Positions 28,981 through 40,900 of a stretch of 64,000 nucleotides of DNA are shown here, piece after piece. The stretch is taken from positions 7,564,001-7,628,000 of the forward strand of contig NZ_JACHJV010000001.1 in assembly GCF_014203855.1 (NCBI RefSeq), in the 5' to 3' direction. The notes below the pieces were generated by a model. The model had not been told where the DNA came from, did not search any database, and saw only the letters and a list, made by a program, of their open reading frames with translations. The position numbers and the translations under genes are program-made. Each line of letters begins with the position of its first letter. Positions within the stretch are counted from its first letter, which is position 1. This stretch comes from Kitasatospora kifunensis. Lineage in GTDB: Bacteria > Actinomycetota > Actinomycetes > Streptomycetales > Streptomycetaceae.

Positions 28981-31900
28981 GAGCCGATCGCCATCATCGG
29001 CATGGCCTGCCGCTACCCGGGCGGCGTCGGCTCGCCCGAGGAGCTGTGGCAGCTGGTAGCCGACGGGGCCGACGCCATCGGGGACCTCCCCAGCGACCGT
29101 GGTTGGGCCGTCGAGACGCTCTACGACCCCATCCCGGGCACCCCGGGCAAGAGCTACGTGCGCCACGGCGGGTTCCTGGACACCGTGGCCGACTTCGACG
29201 CGGAGCTGTTCGGCATCGCGCCGCGCGAGGCGCTGGCCATGGACCCGCAGCAGCGCCTGCTGCTGGAAGCGGCCTGGGAGGCGGTCGAGCGGGCCCGGAT
29301 CAACCCGAGCACCCTGCGCGGCAGCGAGACCGGCGTCTTCGTCGGCGGCGCCGACACCGACTACGGCTCGCTGGCCCGCCAGAGCGAGGAGACCGAGGGG
29401 CACCTGCTGACCGGCGGCGCGGTCAGCGTGCTCTCCGGGCGGATCGCCTACACGCTCGGCCTGGAGGGCCCGGCGGTCACCGTCGACACCGCCTGCTCCT
29501 CCGCGCTGGTGGCCCTGCACCTGGCGGTGCGCGCGCTGCGGGCCGGTGAGTGCTCGCTGGCCCTGGCCGGTGGTGTCGCGGTGATGCCCACCACCCGCCT
29601 GTTCACCGAGTTCTCCCGGCAGCGGGGCCTGGCGCCCGACGGCCGCTGCAAGCCCTTCGCCGAGGCCGCCGACGGCACCTCCTGGGCCGAGGGCGTGGGC
29701 CTGCTCCTGGTCGAACGCCTCTCGGACGCGCGCCGAAACGGGCACCAGGTGCTGGCCGTGGTGCGCGGCACCGCCGTCAACCAGGACGGCGCCAGCAGCC
29801 GGCTCACCGCCCCCAACGGCCCCTCCCAGCAGCGCGTGATCGCCGCCGCTCTGGCCGACGCGCAGCTCACCGCCGACCAGGTCGACGCGATCGAGGCGCA
29901 CGGGACCGGCACCACCCTGGGCGACCCGATCGAGGCGCAGGCGCTGCTGGCGACCTACGGTCAGGACCGGCCCGCCGACCGGCCGCTGCTGCTCGGCGGC
30001 ATCAAGTCCAACATCGGCCACGCCCAGGCGGCCGCCGGTGTGGCGGGCGTGATCAAGATGGTGATGGCGATGCGGCACGGCGTGCTGCCACAGACGCTGC
30101 ACGTGGACGCGCCCTCCTCGCACGTGGACTGGAGCGCGGGCGCGGTCGAGCTGCTGACCGAGCGCACCGACTGGCCGGCCACCGGGCGCCCGCGCCGGGC
30201 GGGCGTGTCGGCGTTCGGGATCAGCGGGACCAACGCGCACGTGCTGCTGGAGCAGGCCGAGGCCCTCGAACCGGTTGAGGCCGACGAACCGGTGCTGTCG
30301 CCGGGCGTGGTGCCGGGCGTGGTGCCGTTGGCGCTGTCGGGCAAGACGCAGGGGGCACTGCGGGCACAGGCCGAGCGCCTGGCGGCCCAGCTGCGCGAAC
30401 ACACCGACCTGGCGAGCCTGGACCTCGGCCTGTCGCTGGTCAGCCAGCGCTCGACCTTCGCCCACCGGGCCGTGCTGCTCGCCGCCGACCGGGGCACGGC
30501 GCTGGCGTCACTCACCGCGCTCGCCGCCGGTGAGGCGGGGGCCGCCGGGGTGGTCGAGGGTTCGGCGCGTGGTGGCAGGAGTGCGTTTCTCTTCTCGGGT
30601 CAGGGTTCGCAGCGTCTGGGGATGGGGCGTGAACTGCACGGCCGTTTCCCGGTGTTCGCTGAGGCGTTTGATGCGGTCTGTGCGGGGTTGGACGGGCACT
30701 TGGAGCGGCCGCTGCGTGAGGTGGTCTGGGGTGCGGACGAGGAGCTGCTGAACCAGACGGCGTATGCCCAGGCCGGGTTGTTCGCGGTCGAGATGGCGTT
30801 GTTCCGGTTGCTCGAATCGTGGGGTGTGCGGGCGGACTTCGTGGCCGGGCATTCGATCGGTGAGGTGGCTGCGGCGCATGTGGCCGGTGTGTTCTCGCTG
30901 GCGGATGCGTGTGCGTTGGTGGCGGCGCGTGGTCGGTTGATGCAGGCGTTGCCTGCGGGTGGTGCGATGGTCGCGGTGCAGGCGACGGAGGCGGAAGTCC
31001 TGCCGTTGCTGGGTGAGTTCGTGTCGATCGCGGCGGTGAACGGGCCGTCTTCGGTGGTGGTCTCGGGCGCGGAGGAGGCGGTGGCGGCCGTCCGTGCGCA
31101 CTTCGAGGCTGCGGGGCGCAAGACCTCGCGGTTGCGGGTCTCGCACGCGTTCCACTCGCCGCTGATGGACCCGATGCTGGACGAGTTCCGTGCGAAGCTG
31201 GCGGAGCTCAGCTTTGACGTTCCGTCAGTTCCGGTGATCTCCAACCTGACCGGCGCGGTGGCCGATGAGGAGCGGCTCTGCTCGGCGCAGTACTGGGTCG
31301 AGCACGTCCGGCACGCGGTGCGGTTCGCTGACGGCGTGCGCACCCTGCACGCACAGGGAGTGACCCGGTTCGTCGAACTGGGGCCGGACGGCGTGCTGTC
31401 GGCCATGGCCGCCGAGTCACTGCCGAGCGGTTCGCCCGGCTCAGCCGGCCTGCCTGGCCTGCCTGGCCTGCCCGGCCTGCCCGGCTCGCCTGCTGACGAG
31501 GTGCTGGTGACGCCGACCCTGCGCCGCAACCAGGGCGAGGAGGCCACGGTGCTCGGCGCCGCGGCCCAACTGCACGTCGCCGGCCAGACCGTGGCCTGGC
31601 CGGCGCTCTTCGCCGGCACCGGCGCCCGTCAACTCGACCTGCCGACCTACCCGTTCCAACACCAGCGGTTCTGGCCGAACGTCGCCGCGAGCACCGGTGA
31701 CGTCAGTGCCGCCGGCCTGGTGGCCGCCGACCACCCGCTGCTCAGCGCCTCGGTCGAACTCTCCGACGGCGAGGGCCTGCTGTTCACCTCCCGGCTTTCG
31801 GTGCAGTCGCACCCGTGGCTGGCGGACCACGTCGTGCTGGGCTCGGTGCTGCTGCCGGGCACCGCCTTCCTGGAACTGGCGATCCGCGCGGGCGACGAGG

Positions 31901-34900
31901 TCGGCTGCACGCTGGTGGAGGAACTGACCCTCGCGGCGCCGCTGGTGCTGCCCGAGCAGGGCGGCGTCCAGCTCCAACTGCGGGTGGGTGCGGCCGACGA
32001 GACCGGCCGCCGCAGTGTCAGCGTGCGCTCCCGGGCGGAGGGGGCCGAGGACCTGCCGTGGGCCCAGCACGCGAGCGGCGTGCTCGCGGCGCGGCAGGAG
32101 CAGGCCGCCGAGATCGGGCGGGCCACCGAGGCCGAGCGGGCCGCCGAGATCGGGCCGGGCACGGCTTGGCCCCCGGCGGGCGCCGAGCCGGTGGACCTGG
32201 CCGATCTCTATGACCGGATGTCCGAGGGCGGCTTCGACTACGGACCGCACTTCCAGGGACTCCGCACCGCCTGGCGGCGCGGCGAGGAGGTCTTCGCCGA
32301 GGTCAGCCTGCCCGAGGTGGCACAGGCAGCGGCGACGGCGTTCGGCCTTCACCCGGCACTGCTGGACGCGGCGCTGCACGTCACCGCGTTCAACGGGCTG
32401 CGGCACGGGGTCGTGCCGTTCTCCTGGAGCGGGGTGTCGCTGCACGCGGCCGGCGCGTCCTCGGTGCGCGTGCGAGCCACCCGGACGGGCGAGGAGTCGC
32501 TCTCCCTGGTGGTCGCGGACACCGAGGGCAACCCGGTGGCCTCGGTCGCGGAACTGGCCCTGCGAGCGGTCTCCGCCGCCCAGGTGGGTGGCTCGCAGTC
32601 CGCTGCGGGTCGGGACTCGCTGTTCCGGGTGGACTGGGTTGCCGTGCGCGGGGCGGAGCCGCTCTCCTGGGTGGAGGTCGGGGAGCTGACCGAGGTGTCG
32701 GCGGAGGTCCCGGATGCGGTGGTCGTGCGGGTTGGCGCTGACGGTGGTGAGGTCCCGCAGCAGGTGCACGCGGTGACGGCGCGGGTGTTGGGGCTGGTGC
32801 GGGAGTGGTTGGCGGATGAGCGGTTCGCCTCCTCGCGCCTGGTGTTCGTGACGCGTGGCGCGGTCTGCGGCAGCGACCTGGCGGGTGCGTCGGTGTGGGG
32901 TCTGGTGCGGTCGGCGCTGTCGGAGAACCCGGGCCGGTTCGGTCTGGTGGATCTCGAAGACGCCGAGGCCTCCGATAGTGAGGTGGCGTCGGCGCTGGGG
33001 CTGGCTGAGCCGCAGGTGCTGGTGCGGGGTGGGGAGGTGCTGGCGGCGCGGTTGGCGCGGGTGGCGGCTGCGTCGGAACTGCCTGCTGCGCCGGTGTGGT
33101 CGGCCGAGGGAACCGTTCTGATCACCGGTGGAACGGGTGGTCTGGGCCAGGTGGTGGCACGGCACTTGGTGGTCGAGCACGGGGTGCGGAGCCTGCTGCT
33201 GGTCAGCCGGCGCGGCCTGGCAGCCGAGGGGGCGGAGCAGCTGGCCGCCGAGCTGACCGAGCTCGGAGCCTCGGTGACGATCGAGGCGTGCGATGTGGCG
33301 GACCGGGCCGCGATAGCGGACCTGATAGACCGTCACCCCGTACGTTCGGTGGTGCACACGGCGGGTGTGCTGGACGACGGTGTCGTCTCCGCGCTGACGC
33401 CGGAGCGGCTGTCGGCCGTGCTGCGTCCGAAGGTGGACGCGGCCTGGCACCTGCACGAGGCGACGGCCGGTCTCGACCTCGACGCCTTCGTGCTCTTCTC
33501 CTCGGTGTCCGGCATCTTCGGTGGGCCCGGACAGGCCAACTACGCTGCGGGCAACGCCTTCCTGGACGCGCTCGCCCGGCACCGCCAGGCGCAGGGCCTG
33601 CCGGGCGTCTCGCTCGCCTGGGGTCCGTGGACGCAAGCAGGCGGCATGATCGCCACCCTGTCCGAGGTCGACCTCCAGCGCATCGCGCGCACCGGAATGC
33701 CGGAACTCTCACCGGCCGAAGGCGCCGCGCTCTTTGACGCCGCGCTGGCGGTTCCCGAGGCCCTCGTGCTGCCGGTCCGTTTCGACTTCGCCGCTCTGCA
33801 GGCGCAGGGCGAGGTGCCCGCGCTGTTGCGCGGGCTCGTCCGGACCCGGACCCGCCGTGCGATGGCGGCCGCAGCATCGCCCGCGGCCGCCGGGCTGACG
33901 CAGCGCCTGTCCGGGTTGTCCGAGGTTGAGCGGCGTGAGGTGTTGTTGGATCTGGTGCGTGGTCAGATTGCGCTGGTGTTGGGGCATGCGGGTGCGGCGG
34001 AGGTGGATCCGGGGCGGGCGTTCCAGGATCTGGGGTTCGATTCGCTGACGGCGGTGGAGTTGCGGAACCGCTTGGGCAAGGTGTGCGGGTTGCGGTTGCC
34101 GGCGACGGTGGTGTTCGACTATCCGTCGGCGGACGCGCTGGTGGGCTTCCTGCTGGACGGGTTGTTCGGCGCTGCCGCAGTCGCTTCCACTGAGGCGTCT
34201 GTGTCGGCGCCCGTGGCGGATGATCCGATCGTGATCGTGGGGATGGCGTGCCGCTATCCGGGTGGGGTCAGCTCGCCGGAGGAGCTGTGGCGGCTGGTCA
34301 GTGAGGGTGTGGATGCGGTCGGTGGGTTCCCGGCGGACCGTGGCTGGGACGTGGAGTCGCTCTACAACGCCGATCGTGCGGTAGCTGGCACCTCGTACAC
34401 GCGCTCGGGTGGATTCCTGTACGACGCGGGGGAGTTCGACCCGGAGTTCTTCGGGATGAGTCCTCGTGAGGCGCTGGCCACGGATGCGCAGCAGCGGTTG
34501 CTGTTGGAGACGACGTGGGAGGCGTTCGAGCGGGCCGGGATCGACCCGGTCACGCTGCGGGGCAGCCAGACCGGTGTCTTCGCCGGCGTGATGTACACCG
34601 ACTACCGCGACCTGCTCACCGGCGAGCAGTTCGAAGGCTTCCGTGGCAACGGGAGCGCCCCGAGCATCGCCTCGGGCCGCGTCTCGTACAGCTTCGGCTT
34701 CGAGGGCCCGGCGGTGACGATCGACACGGCGTGCTCCTCCTCGCTGGTGGCCATGCACTGGGCGGCCCAGGCGCTGCGCTCGGGTGAGTGCTCGCTGGCG
34801 GTGGCCGGTGGCGTCACGGTGATGTCCACGCCGAGCACCTTCGTCGAGTTCTCCCGCCAGCGCGGTCTCTCACCGGATGGACGCTGCAAGGCATTTGCCG

Positions 34901-37900
34901 ACTCGGCGGATGGGGTGGGGTGGTCCGAGGGTGTGGGCATGGTGGTGCTGGAGCGGCTGTCGGATGCTCGACGCAATGGTCACCGGATTCTGGCGGTAGT
35001 GCGCGGTTCGGCCGTCAACCAGGATGGCGCGTCGAACGGTTTGACGGCGCCGAACGGCCCGTCGCAGCAGCGGGTGATTCGGCAGGCGTTGGCCAGTGGT
35101 GGGCTTTCCGCGTCTGAGGTGGATGTGGTGGAGGCGCACGGTACGGGCACCACGCTCGGTGACCCGATCGAGGCACAGGCACTGCTGGCGACCTATGGTC
35201 AGGATCGGGGTGCGGATCGGCCGTTGTGGTTGGGTTCGTTGAAGTCGAACATCGGTCACACGCAGGCGGCTGCGGGTGTGGCTGGTGTGATCAAGATGGT
35301 GATGGCGATGCGGCATGGTGTGCTGCCGCGGACGCTGCATGTGGATGCGCCGTCCTCGCATGTGGACTGGAGCGAGGGCGCGGTCGAGCTGCTGACCTCG
35401 CGCACGGTCTGGCCGGAGGGGGAGGGGCCGCGTCGGGCGGGTGTGTCGTCCTTCGGGATCAGCGGCACCAACGCCCACGTCGTGCTGGAGCAGTTCGAGG
35501 CGAGCCCTGCCATTTCTGACGATCTGTCAGTTACTCCTTCCGTCGTCCCGCTGACGCTGTCGGGCAAGACGGACGGAGCGCTGCGTGCACAGGCGGCGCG
35601 GCTGCTCGCCTACCTGGAGCAGTCGGCCGAGATCGACCTGCCGGCGGTGGGCCACTCGTTGGCCGCCCGCTCGACCTTCGCCCACCGTGCGGTGGTGGCG
35701 GCTGGGGACCTCGAGGAGGCGCTACGCGGACTCGCCGCGCTCGCTGCCGGTGAGACGGTCGAGGGTTCGGCGCGTGGCGGCAGGAGTGCGTTTCTCTTCT
35801 CGGGGCAGGGTTCGCAGCGTCTGGGGATGGGGCGTGAACTGCACGGCCGTTTCCCGGTGTTCGCGGCGGCGTTCGATGCGGTCTGTGCGGGGTTGGACGG
35901 GCACTTGGAGCGGCCGCTGCGTGAGGTGGTCTGGGGTGCGGACGAGGAGGTGTTGAACCGGACGGTCTATGCGCAGGCCGGGTTGTTCGCGGTCGAGGTG
36001 GCGTTGTTCCGGTTGCTCGAATCGTGGGGTGTGCGGGCGGACTTCGTGGCCGGGCATTCGATTGGTGAGGTGGCTGCGGCGCATGTGGCCGGTGTGTTCT
36101 CGCTGGCGGATGCGTGTGCGTTGGTGGCGGCGCGTGGTCGGTTGATGCAGGCGTTGTCTGCGGGTGGCGCGATGCTTGCCGTGCAGGCCACCGAGGACGA
36201 GGTCCTTCCCCTGCTCGACGGTCGTGTCTCCATCGCGGCTGTGAACGGTCCGAGCTCCCTGGTGGTTTCCGGCGCCGAGGAGGCGGTGGCGGCGATCCGT
36301 GCCCACTTCGATGGCGAGGGTCGCAAGGCCACCCTGCTGCGGGTGTCGCACGCGTTCCACTCCCCGCTGATGGACCCGATGCTGGAGGAGTTCCGCACGG
36401 TCGTGACGGGCCTGGCGCTTCGGGCTCCTCGCCTCCCGGTGGTGTCCAACCTCACCGGCGCTCTCGCCACGGCCGAGCAGCTCAGCTCGCCGGAGTACTG
36501 GGTGCGGCATGTGCGTGAGGCGGTCCGGTTCGCCGACGGCATCGGGTGCCTGTCGGCCCTGGACGTGACCCGCTTCCTGGAGCTCGGCCCGGACGGCGTC
36601 CTGTCGGCGCTGGCCGCCGAGTCGGCCGGCGAAGAGGCGCTGCTGGTACCGGTCCTGCGCAAGGACCGGCCGGAGGAGTCGGCAGCCGTGGATGCCGTGG
36701 CCCGCCTGCACGTCCACGGCGCGAAGGTCGACTGGCCCGCGCTCTTCGCCGGGACCGGCGCCGGTCGGGTGGAGTTGCCCACCTACGCTTTCCAGCACCA
36801 GCGGTTCTGGCCGGTGGGTTCGGCGCTGCGGGTCGGCGATGTGCGGTTCGCCGGTCTCGAATCGGCCGCCCACCCCCTGCTGGGCGCGAGCGTCGAACTG
36901 GCAGGCACGGAAGGCTTCCTGTTCACCGGTCGGCTGTCCGTTCAGTCGCACCCGTGGTTGGCGGATCACGTGGTGCTCGGTTCGGTGTTGGTTCCGGGGA
37001 CGGCGCTGCTGGAGCTGGCGGTGCGGGCCGGTGATGAGGTGGGCTGTGAGCTGGTGGAGGAGTTGACGCTGGCCGCGCCGCTGGTGCTGCCCGAGGCCGG
37101 TGGCGTGCGGGTGCAGGTGTGGGTCGGCGAGCTGGACTCCTCCGCGCGACGCGCGGTGACGGTGCACTCGCGTCCGGACGGGGCGGGCGAGCAGGCCTGG
37201 ACCTTGCACGCGAGTGGTGTGCTGTCGGCCGAGGCGGTCGAGCCGCTGGCGTTCGACGCCTCGGTGTGGCCGCCGGTCGGCGCCGAACCGATGTCGGTCG
37301 AAGGCATCTACGACCGGCTGTCGGAGGGCGGGTTCGAGTACGGGCCGGTGTTCCAGGGGCTGCGTGCGGCCTGGCAGTTGGGTACGGACGTAGTCGCCGA
37401 GGTCGCGCTGCCGCAGGACGTCGACGGTACGGCGTTCGGCCTGCACCCTGCCTTGTTCGACGCGAGCCTGCATGCCCTCGGGCTGGCCGGGGGAGACGCC
37501 GGCGGCGTCCCCTTCTCGTGGAGCGGGGTGTCGCTGCACGCGGCGGGCGCCTCGGCGGTGCGAGTGCGCCTGTCGCGGTCCGGCGAGGGCGCGGTGTCGC
37601 TGGCGATCGCGGACACCACGGGCGCGCCGGTGGCCTCGGTGCACTCGCTCGCGGTGCGCCCGATAACGGCGGAGCAGCTGGGCGCGAACGATCCGCTCGC
37701 GCGGGACTCGCTCTTCGAACTGGACTGGGTCGCCGTGCGGGGGGCGCAGTCGCTCTCCTGGGTGGAGGTCGGGGAGCTGGCCGAGGTGTCGGCGGAGGTC
37801 CCGGGTGTGGTGGTCGTGCGGGTCGGTGCTGACGGCGGCGTGCTGGAGTCGGTGCACGCGGTGACGGCACGGGTGCTGGACCTGGTGCGGGAGTGGTTGG

Positions 37901-40900
37901 CGGATGAGCGGTTCGCCTCCTCGCAGCTGGTGTTCGTGACCCGTGGCGCGGTCTGCGGCAGCGACCTGGCGGGTGCGTCGGTGTGGGGTCTGGTGCGGTC
38001 GGCGCAGCTGGAGAACCCGGGCCGGTTCGGTCTGGTGGATCTCGAAGACGCCGATGGCTCCGAGGCTTCCGAGGATGAGGCGGCGTTGGCGTCGGCGCTG
38101 GGGCTGGCTGAGCCGCAGGTGCTGGTGCGGGGTGGTGAGGTGCTCGCCGCGCGGTTGGCGCGGGTGGTGGCTGCGTCGGAACTGCCTGCTGAGCCGGTGT
38201 GGTCGGCCGAGGGCACGGTGTTGATCACCGGTGGTACGGGTGGTCTGGGCCGGGTGGTGGCACGGCACTTGGTGGTCGAGCACGGGGTGCGGAGCCTGTT
38301 GCTGGTGAGCCGTCGCGGTGCGGCGGCGGAGGGTGTGGCCGAGCTGGTCGCGGAGCTGGCCGACCTGGGTGCGACCGCTGTGGTCGAGGCTTGCGATGTG
38401 GCAGAGCGGGACGCCGTACGGGAGCTGATTGTCCGTCACCCGGTTCGGGCGGTGGTGCACACGGCGGGCGTGCTGGATGACGGTGTGGTCTCGACGCTGA
38501 CGCCGGAGCGGTTGGCTGCGGTGCTGCGTCCGAAGGTGGATGCGGCCTGGCACCTGCACGAGGCGACGGCCGGTCTCGACCTTGATGCCTTCGTGCTCTT
38601 CTCCTCGGTGGCAGGGACCTTCGGAAGCGCTGGGCAGGCCAACTACGCGGCCGGCAACGCCTTCCTGGACGCGCTCGCCCGGCACCGCCAGGCGCAGGGC
38701 TTGCCGGGCGTCTCGCTCGCCTGGGGACCCTGGGCGCAGACGGCCGGCATGACCGGGGAGCTGACCGAAGCCGACCTTGAGCGCATAGCGCGGCTGGGCA
38801 TGCCGATGCTCTCCCCCGAGCAGGGGCTGGCGCAGTTCGATGTCGCGCTGTCCGGAGGCCGACCGGCGCTGCTGCCGGTCCGCCTGGACCTGGCCGCGCT
38901 GCGGGCCCAGGGCGAGGTGCCGGCGCTGCTGCGCGGCCTGATCCGCACACCGGCTCGCCGCACGGCCGCGGTTGGTGCGGCTGCCGTCGACCTCACCCGT
39001 CGCCTGTCCGGGTTGTCCGAGGTTGAGCGGCGTGAGGTGTTGTTGGATCTGGTGCGTGGTCAGATTGCTCTGGTGTTGGGGCATGCGGGTGCGGCGGAGG
39101 TGGATCCGGGGCGTGCGTTCCAGGATCTGGGGTTCGATTCGCTGACGGCGGTGGAGTTGCGGAACCGCTTGGGCAAGGTGTGCGGGTTGCGGTTGCCGGC
39201 GACGGTGGTGTTCGACTATCCGTCGGCGGATGCGCTGGTGGGCTTCCTGTTGGACGGGTTGTTCGGCGCTGCTGCCGTCGCCCAGGTCTCTGTATCGGCA
39301 CCTGTGGCGGATGATCCGATCGTGATCGTGGGGATGGCGTGCCGCTATCCGGGTGGGGTCAGCTCGCCGGAGGAGCTGTGGCGGCTGGTCAGCGAGGGCG
39401 TGGATGCGGTCGGCGCGTTCCCTGCGGACCGTGGCTGGGACGTGGAGTCGCTCTACAGCGCCGACCGCGACGAGTCGGGTACCTCGTACACGCGATCCGG
39501 TGGATTCCTCTACGAAGCCGCGGAGTTCGACCCTGACTTCTTCGGCATGAGCCCGCGCGAGGCGCTGACCACGGATGCGCAGCAGCGGTTGCTGTTGGAG
39601 GCGACGTGGGAGGCGTTCGAGCGGGCCGGGATCGACCCGGTGACGTTGCGGGGGAGCCAGACCGGTGTCTTCGCGGGTGTGATGTACAACGACTACGCCA
39701 GCCTGTTGGGTGGGCGTGAGTTCGAGGGTTATCAGGGCAGCGGCAGTGCGGGGAGTGTGGCTTCGGGTCGGGTGTCGTACACGCTGGGCTTGGAGGGTCC
39801 GGCGGTGACGGTGGACACGGCGTGCTCGTCGTCGCTGGTGGCGATGCATCTGGCGGGTCAGGCACTGCGTTCGGGTGAGTGCTCGTTGGCGGTGGCCGGT
39901 GGCGTCACGGTGATGTCGACGCCGAACACGTTCATCGAGTTCTCCCGCCAGGGCGGCCTGTCGGCCGACGGCCGTTGCCGCTCGTTCGCGGATGCGGCGG
40001 ATGGGGTGGGGTGGTCCGAGGGCGTGGGCATGGTGGTGCTGGAGCGGCTGTCGGATGCTCGACGCCATGGTCACCGGGTGTTGGCGGTGGTGCGTGGCAG
40101 TGCGGTGAACCAGGATGGTGCGTCGAACGGTTTGACGGCGCCGAACGGCCCGTCGCAGCAGCGGGTGATTCGGCAGGCGTTGGCCAGTGGTGGGCTTTCC
40201 GCGTCTGATGTGGATGTGGTGGAGGCGCACGGTACGGGCACCACGCTCGGTGACCCGATCGAGGCGCAGGCGCTGCTGGCGACCTATGGTCAGGATCGGG
40301 TTGCGGATCGGCCGTTGTGGTTGGGTTCGTTGAAGTCGAACATCGGTCACACGCAGGCGGCTGCGGGTGTGGCGGGTGTGATCAAGATGGTGATGGCGAT
40401 GCGGCATGGTGTGCTGCCGCGGACGCTGCATGTGGATGCGCCGTCCTCGCACGTGGACTGGAGCAAGGGTGCGGTTGAGCTGCTGACCTCGCGCACGGTC
40501 TGGCCGGAGGGGGAGGAGCCGCGTCGGGCGGGTGTGTCGTCCTTCGGGATCAGCGGCACCAACGCCCACGTCGTGCTGGAGCAGGGCGAGCCGGCCCCTG
40601 AGTGTGTCGACGATCCGTCGGTTGAGCCGACCGTGGTGCCGTTGGTGCTGTCGGGCAAGACGGAGGCGGCTCTGCGGGCGCAGGCCGTCCGTCTGCTGAC
40701 GCACCTTCAGGAGCACGCCGACCTGGCGGCCCTGGACGCGGGCCTGTCCCTGGTCACGCAGCGCTCGGTGTTCACCTACCGCGCGGTGCTGGTGGCAGCC
40801 GACCATGAGGAGGCGCTGCGCGCACTGGCCGCAGGCGAGCGCGACGCGGGCGTGATCGAGGGCTTGGCGACGGCCGGCAAGTCTGCCTTCCTCTTCTCAG

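Larger units (their letters stand above)
34225..39270 (+). other. PKS module 5: KS-AT(malonyl)-DH-KR-ACP
   Basis: The KS (34225-35499) has Cys codon 34732 and reads [10 protein letters not shown] where modules 1-4 read [10 protein letters not shown]. The AT (35788-36640) has GHSIG (Ser codon 36058) and HAFH (36349-36360). The DH (36871-37680) has His codon 36967 and Asp codon 37459. The KR (38212-38745) is B-type with LDD at 38473 and Tyr codon 38644. The ACP Ser is at codon 39139. DH and KR tracts are nearly the same as in module 8. Predicted result: one double bond. Confidence 0.92.
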
